Origin: PKWO01 sp036384915
GTDB lineage: Bacteria; Pseudomonadota; Gammaproteobacteria; Burkholderiales; Burkholderiaceae_D
Length of the DNA: 64,000 bases
Direction: 5' to 3'
Assembly (NCBI GenBank): GCA_036384915.1
Contig: DASVLJ010000025.1
Coordinates: 219,709 to 283,708, forward strand
Both the position numbers and the translations under genes were made by a program. The notes beneath the pieces are model-generated. The model did not search any database, was not told the DNA's origin, and worked only from the letters and a program-made list of their open reading frames with translations. Positions 60,288 through 64,000 of this stretch are shown here, one piece after another; positions within the stretch are counted from its first letter, which is position 1; every line of letters begins with the position of its first letter.

Positions 60288-61172
60288 TCAGCGCACGATG
60301 CAATCAACGTCGCCGGGCTTGCCGCCGTTGCCGTTTTGCGTGCCGCCCGTGTTCGAGAACGAAGGCGGCGGGTTGAATTGCAGGCCCGGGTTGTTCGGCA
60401 GGATCACCGGCGGCTGCGTGAAGCTCGGCGTAAAACCGAATTGCCCGGCAGCGAAATTCTGCGAACCGCCGCCGTTATGCACGTTGATCAAGCCTTCAAG
60501 CACTTGCACGTACAGGCCGGGGTTCAAGCCATTTCCGCTGCCGCCGCCGTTGTTTTGCGCCAGCAGGAGCGGGCGGGCCCCCCGCGGCGCATCGCTGCGG
60601 CTGCCGCCGTATTGCGGCTCAAGATCGGCCACCATGCTGCGCTGGTAAGCGGCAACCTGTTCGTTGGACGGCGGAACGTATTCGGCGATGAAGACAGTGC
60701 CGCGGATGCCGATCGTGGCTGTCGGCGTGTTCAAGCCGAACCTGTCGTGGTTGCGCTTGCCAAGCAAGCCCGTGATCGAGCGCAGGCCGCCTTTCAAGAG
60801 AGTGAAGAAGGCGTTGTCCGATTCCGGCTTGGCCGCTTCATACGAGAAATTCTCGATCTTGAATTGCGTATTCGGACGCAGCGTGATTTCGCCGTTGTCG
60901 ATGAACTTGATGCGCGCGTAGGTGGCTTCTTCGGTGACCAGCGTGTCGCCCTGCTCGATCGCCGATTGCGCCGTCAGGGCCTTGATGGTGCCGTCGGCGC
61001 GCCGCGCCACCATCGGGCCGCTCACGTCGGTCACGGAGCCGACCACCTGGCCGGCATGGGCCGGCATCATGGAAATCAGCCCGCCGACCGCCAGAACGGA
61101 AAACCACAGCCACCAGGCGGCACGCCGCGAAACGGCGTGCGCCTGGTCAATCGCAATAATTCTTTTGCCCAT
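60288..61172 (-). CDS. FecR-domain exported protein
   Basis: A 294-residue protein from the ATG at 61172 (MGKRIIAIDQAHA); the frame continues upstream. One hydrophobic segment (WWLWFSVLAVGGLISMMPAHA) serves as signal or anchor. The FecR core is GSVTDVSGPMVARRADG, QGDTLVTEEATYARIKFIDNGEITLRPNTQFKIENFSYE and LKGGLRSITGLLGKRNHDRFGLNTPTATIGIRGTVFIAEY. The last 100 residues are Gly/Asn/Pro-rich. This kind of FecR protein accompanies large secreted repeat proteins. It overlaps the 3' end of the exoprotein gene upstream by 26 bases. Confidence 0.88.
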   Translation of the reverse strand: MGKRIIAIDQAHAVSRRAAWWLWFSVLAVGGLISMMPAHAGQVVGSVTDVSGPMVARRADGTIKALTAQSAIEQGDTLVTEEATYARIKFIDNGEITLRPNTQFKIENFSYEAAKPESDNAFFTLLKGGLRSITGLLGKRNHDRFGLNTPTATIGIRGTVFIAEYVPPSNEQVAAYQRSMVADLEPQYGGSRSDAPRGARPLLLAQNNGGGSGNGLNPGLYVQVLEGLINVHNGGGSQNFAAGQFGFTPSFTQPPVILPNNPGLQFNPPPSFSNTGGTQNGNGGKPGDVDCIVR

Positions 61173-64000
61173 TTTTTGATCCCCCTGTCGTCGAGCCGCT
61201 GCCCGACGAATTTGAATTGCCGCCGGATTGCCCTTTACCGTCGGACGTGCTGCTCGAACCCTGGCCACCGTTTTCCGTTTCCGTTACCGCGGCATTGACG
61301 TAGGCGACGACGTTGTTGCTGGCCCCTGCCACGGGCGGAGCACTGCTCGGCACCGGAGCGGGCGCCGGAGCAGGTGTTGGAGTCGGTGCTGGCGTCGGCG
61401 TTGGAGTGGGTGTCGGCACCGGAGTCGGAGTCGGCGTCGGAGTAGGCGTCGGCGTCGGAGTAGGCGCAGGCGTCGGAGTAGGCGCAGGCGTCGGAGCAGG
61501 TGTCGGAGCAGGTGTCGGAGTAGGTGTTGGCGTTGGAGTGGGTGTCGGCGCCGGGGTCGGAGTCGGCACGGAGTATTGGTTCGAATGCAGGTTGACCGGT
61601 CCCGGCATCGGGGTACCTGTGTAGGTCGCGACGCCGCCGGCCCAGATATCGGCGGTGCCGTTAATACCCGCCACGGTCGCGCTCGATGCGTTGACGGGTT
61701 TCAGTGTGGGCGAATATCCCGCGTAGATCTCGGTGTTGCCCGCGGTCGAGGTGATGGAATCCGTCGAGCTCAATCCGCCCGTCAATCCCAGATTGACGCT
61801 GCCCGATGCGATGATGCTTACGGCTGCGCCGCTGACGTAGTTGCCGTTGCAATCGCAAGCCGGGGCGGGAGTCAGCGTGATGCTGCCGGCGTCGATCAGT
61901 TGCACCACGCCGCTACTGTCGGCGCTGACGTGGCCGATGCTCAACGGCCCCTGGTTCTTGACGTAGATCGAGCCGCCGCTACTATATCCGGTTGAGGCGT
62001 TCAGCGTCCCCGCTCTGGTAAGAATCGGTGCGGCATCGGTGCCGATGCCGGTTCCGCCGCCCGCTGCGCCTCCCGTTTCCAGCGTCAGCGTCCCTGCGCT
62101 GATCCAGGTCGAACCGCCTTGCTGAACGATGGCGCCGCCGGAATTTACCAAAACCGCGCCATTTCCAGCATCAAGCGTGTTGGCGATGGTGGTGGTGCCG
62201 GTAAGGCTGAGGGTTTGGAGCGTGATGGCATACGGGCCGCTGGTCGTCGCTCCCGCCGTGATGCCGGCGACACCGGGAATGGCCCCAACGCCGGAAACGT
62301 TGCCCACGGTGACGGCGGCGTTGTCTTCAAGGTCGAAGCCGTTGCTGCCGCCCGCATTGCCTGCGATGGTCCCGATGAGGTTGTTCCCATTGTGGAGCGA
62401 CACGTTGCCCGTCGTTGCCGAGGCCGAGGCGTAGCCGGCCGTGATCTGTGCACCCGAGGTATAGGCCTGCGTGATGTCGCCGCCGGCTGTGAGCATGGCG
62501 ACCGTGCCGCCGGAGGGAACCGACATGGTGCTATTGATTGCGATGCCCGTATGGGCGCTCAAGGCAATGTTGCCGGCGCTGACCTGGATCGGCGCGGACA
62601 CGGTGATGGTGCCGCCCGAAGTCAGCGCAGTCGTTCCGCCGGAAGTAATGCCGCTGACCGTTCCGGACTGGCTGGTTCCGACGCCGACGGTGACAGTTCC
62701 GACTGTGATGCCGGGCTTGTCGGAGATATTGACGGCACCGCTGGGAGCCGAAGCCGCGATCTGGCCTGTGATGTTGTTGGCAGCCCCGGTCAGGGAGATG
62801 GAGCCGCCGGACGACTGCGCCGCCACATTGGGTACGCTGATCGGTGCATTGCCTCCCTGGGTGATATCGCCACCGGCCGCCAGTCCGAGCGTGGAGCCGG
62901 AGCCCGTGCCGCTGATGCCCGCATTGATCGCGATGGTCGTCGTCGCATTCAAGAGCAGGGTATTGTCGCTGCTCCAGCTGACCGGACTGCTTACGGTAAT
63001 CGAGCCGCCATTAGGGGCCGTTGTCGCACTCGATGCGGTCGATACCTCGACATTGCCGCTGGCCAGCAGGTTCTGCAAGTCGGTGACGCTCAAGGTCGAT
63101 GTTCCCGCCGAGTCGTTGACCGACAAGGTGGTCGGCGACGCGCTGGGGCTCGGAACCGGAATGTCGCTGCTGGTCGAGCCGCTGGTAATGGTGATGTCAC
63201 TCGGGTCGAGCAAGGTGTTGCCGGCCTGGCCCTTGGGCGCAAGGGTATTGCTGCTGCCCTGGAACACCAGCAAGTCCTTGCTGGAAATCTCGGCGAATCC
63301 GCCGTTGCCGCCCATTGCGCCGCCCTTGGCGGAAATCGCGCCATACATTTGCGTTTGATCGTTTGACCACACGGCGACCTTGCCGCCGTTGCCGTTCTCC
63401 ACGGCATTGGCCGAGATTGCAACCCCCGATCCGACGTAAGTGAAATTGGCATTTTCCGCTAGCGGATTCTGCCCATGGAAGCTGCCACCCACCAGAATCG
63501 TGCCGCCGCCGGTCTGGCCGTCGGCTGCCGCTTGGGCGTAGTCGGTCAATTCGACTTGCGGGCCGAGCAGGTAGATACTGCCGCCCGAGCCGGCACCGTT
63601 GGCGCTGGTCTCGCTGCTGCCGGTCAGCAAAGTGGTCTGGCTGGACTTGAGGACGATCTCCCCGCTCGCGCCGACCACGGCGCTGTCGGCGTTGACGATG
63701 CCGCTCTGGTTGACCAGCGCACCATAGATGCCGATCTTGCCGCCTTGCGCCACCACGCTGCCCAGGTTCAGCGCCTGGTCCGCCGGCGCGCTCACCACGA
63801 CCTGGATGTTCGGGTCGCCGCCATCGACCAGTTGCACGCTATGGCCTGCCGCCAGCAATACTTCGCCCTGCGGCGATTTGATGATGCCGCTGTTTTGCAC
63901 CTGCGGCGCGATCAGGTAAATCTGGCCGCCCGAGGGCGTGACGATGTTGCCCTGGTTGACGATGTTGCCCACCGTGCCGCCCGCGGCAAAGGTGAGCTTG
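61147..64000 (-). CDS. Two-partner-secretion / filamentous-haemagglutinin-type exoprotein (partial, 5' end outside)
   Basis: The frame enters from the right edge and runs 950 codons to the stop at 61147. The first visible part matches the haemagglutination-activity/TPS region: KLTFAAGG, GNIVTPSGGQIYLIAPQVQNSGIIKSPQGEVLLAAGHSVQL. Then comes a long beta-helix of imperfect strand repeats (for example GSITVSSPVSW and GGDITQGGNAPISVPNVAAQ). A Pro-Thr/Pro-Ala tract (61352-61569) precedes a Ser/Gly/Asn-rich end that stops NYCD. It should be secreted by a TpsB/ShlB partner outside the window and act in adhesion or biofilm. FecR gene follows, overlapping. Confidence 0.87.
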   Translation of the reverse strand, partial: KLTFAAGGTVGNIVNQGNIVTPSGGQIYLIAPQVQNSGIIKSPQGEVLLAAGHSVQLVDGGDPNIQVVVSAPADQALNLGSVVAQGGKIGIYGALVNQSGIVNADSAVVGASGEIVLKSSQTTLLTGSSETSANGAGSGGSIYLLGPQVELTDYAQAAADGQTGGGTILVGGSFHGQNPLAENANFTYVGSGVAISANAVENGNGGKVAVWSNDQTQMYGAISAKGGAMGGNGGFAEISSKDLLVFQGSSNTLAPKGQAGNTLLDPSDITITSGSTSSDIPVPSPSASPTTLSVNDSAGTSTLSVTDLQNLLASGNVEVSTASSATTAPNGGSITVSSPVSWSSDNTLLLNATTTIAINAGISGTGSGSTLGLAAGGDITQGGNAPISVPNVAAQSSGGSISLTGAANNITGQIAASAPSGAVNISDKPGITVGTVTVGVGTSQSGTVSGITSGGTTALTSGGTITVSAPIQVSAGNIALSAHTGIAINSTMSVPSGGTVAMLTAGGDITQAYTSGAQITAGYASASATTGNVSLHNGNNLIGTIAGNAGGSNGFDLEDNAAVTVGNVSGVGAIPGVAGITAGATTSGPYAITLQTLSLTGTTTIANTLDAGNGAVLVNSGGAIVQQGGSTWISAGTLTLETGGAAGGGTGIGTDAAPILTRAGTLNASTGYSSGGSIYVKNQGPLSIGHVSADSSGVVQLIDAGSITLTPAPACDCNGNYVSGAAVSIIASGSVNLGLTGGLSSTDSITSTAGNTEIYAGYSPTLKPVNASSATVAGINGTADIWAGGVATYTGTPMPGPVNLHSNQYSVPTPTPAPTPTPTPTPTPTPAPTPAPTPAPTPTPAPTPTPTPTPTPTPTPVPTPTPTPTPAPTPTPAPAPAPVPSSAPPVAGASNNVVAYVNAAVTETENGGQGSSSTSDGKGQSGGNSNSSGSGSTTGGSKNGQKNYCD
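61352..61569. repeat. Tandem GGAGTCGGYGTC-type repeat encoding the Pro-Thr tract
   Basis: A run of hexamer and related units (GGAGTC, GGTGTC, GGAGTAGGCGCA) about 218 bases long, coding for alternating PT and PA on the minus strand. Such tracts expand and contract by slippage in steps of 6 bases, so length is probably variable between isolates. Confidence 0.85.

Noticed and set aside
61228..63366. Several long plus-strand open frames opposite the exoprotein gene
   Set aside because: They are antisense shadows of the GC-rich repetitive exoprotein gene and encode low-complexity Gly/Ala/Val or Arg/Gly strings.

Overview
The window reads as a roughly 60% GC chromosome segment of a betaproteobacterium, order Burkholderiales and most likely family Oxalobacteraceae. 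The reasons are the gene order rpsA-ihfB-lapA-lapB-ugd-rfaE1 near cysM, the order yicC-kinase-phosphatase-rph-rdgB-hemW, a Burkholderia-type trimeric porin, YaeQ, and a DUF1415 protein. No replication origin, CRISPR array, rRNA or complete mobile element is visible.

Layout. Positions 1-4.8 kb are a housekeeping and envelope block (S1 end, IHF-beta, LapA/LapB, UDP-glucose dehydrogenase, heptose-7-P kinase). From 4.8 to 9.0 kb, a secreted ComEA-like helix-hairpin-helix protein and cysM flank an inserted ECF sigma / anti-sigma / periplasmic catalase-like cassette bordered by two copies of a short TAGGTTGG-ended repeat. From 9 to 12 kb come small conserved proteins and a 168-bp near-perfect palindrome. 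From 12 to 17.7 kb are a globin-coupled PAS-GGDEF-EAL c-di-GMP enzyme, tRNA-Arg, two tandem secreted paralogues and an AT-hook-like basic protein. From 17.8 to 20 kb lies a His-rich-tailed PadR regulator (YqjI-like) with two operator palindromes and an MFS transporter. From 20 to 41.8 kb there are many single-gene units: hydrolases, a prolyl oligopeptidase, GNATs, an ATP-grasp protein, acyltransferase, secreted low-complexity and beta-propeller proteins, LysR/F420-type reductase, porin, flavin reductase and a MetX-like protein.

From 41.9 to 42.9 kb a strongly structured RNA-like stretch, ending in a terminator that overlaps a competing hairpin, precedes an array of seven tRNAs (Glu, Tyr, Gly, Pro, Lys, Asn, Met), most with stem mismatches. 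The yicC-to-hemW block follows and ends at tRNA-Ser(TGA).

From 48.8 to 57.2 kb, directly after tRNA-Ser, is an accessory region: a truncated IS3-family orfA, a solitary PIN-domain protein, a small membrane protein, and then a tightly packed four-gene operon (coiled-coil protein, ClpB-like AAA+ ATPase with a degenerate first module, small radical-SAM enzyme, zinc-ribbon membrane Ser/Thr kinase). This operon is the best candidate in the window for an undescribed system. The rest (57.2-64 kb) has a VOC protein, a second acyltransferase, a Crp/Fnr regulator with a TTGCA-N4-TGCAA operator candidate, and a FecR-domain protein coupled to a large two-partner-secretion type exoprotein that runs off the right edge.

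All assignments come from reading the sequence and translated proteins. No database search was run.
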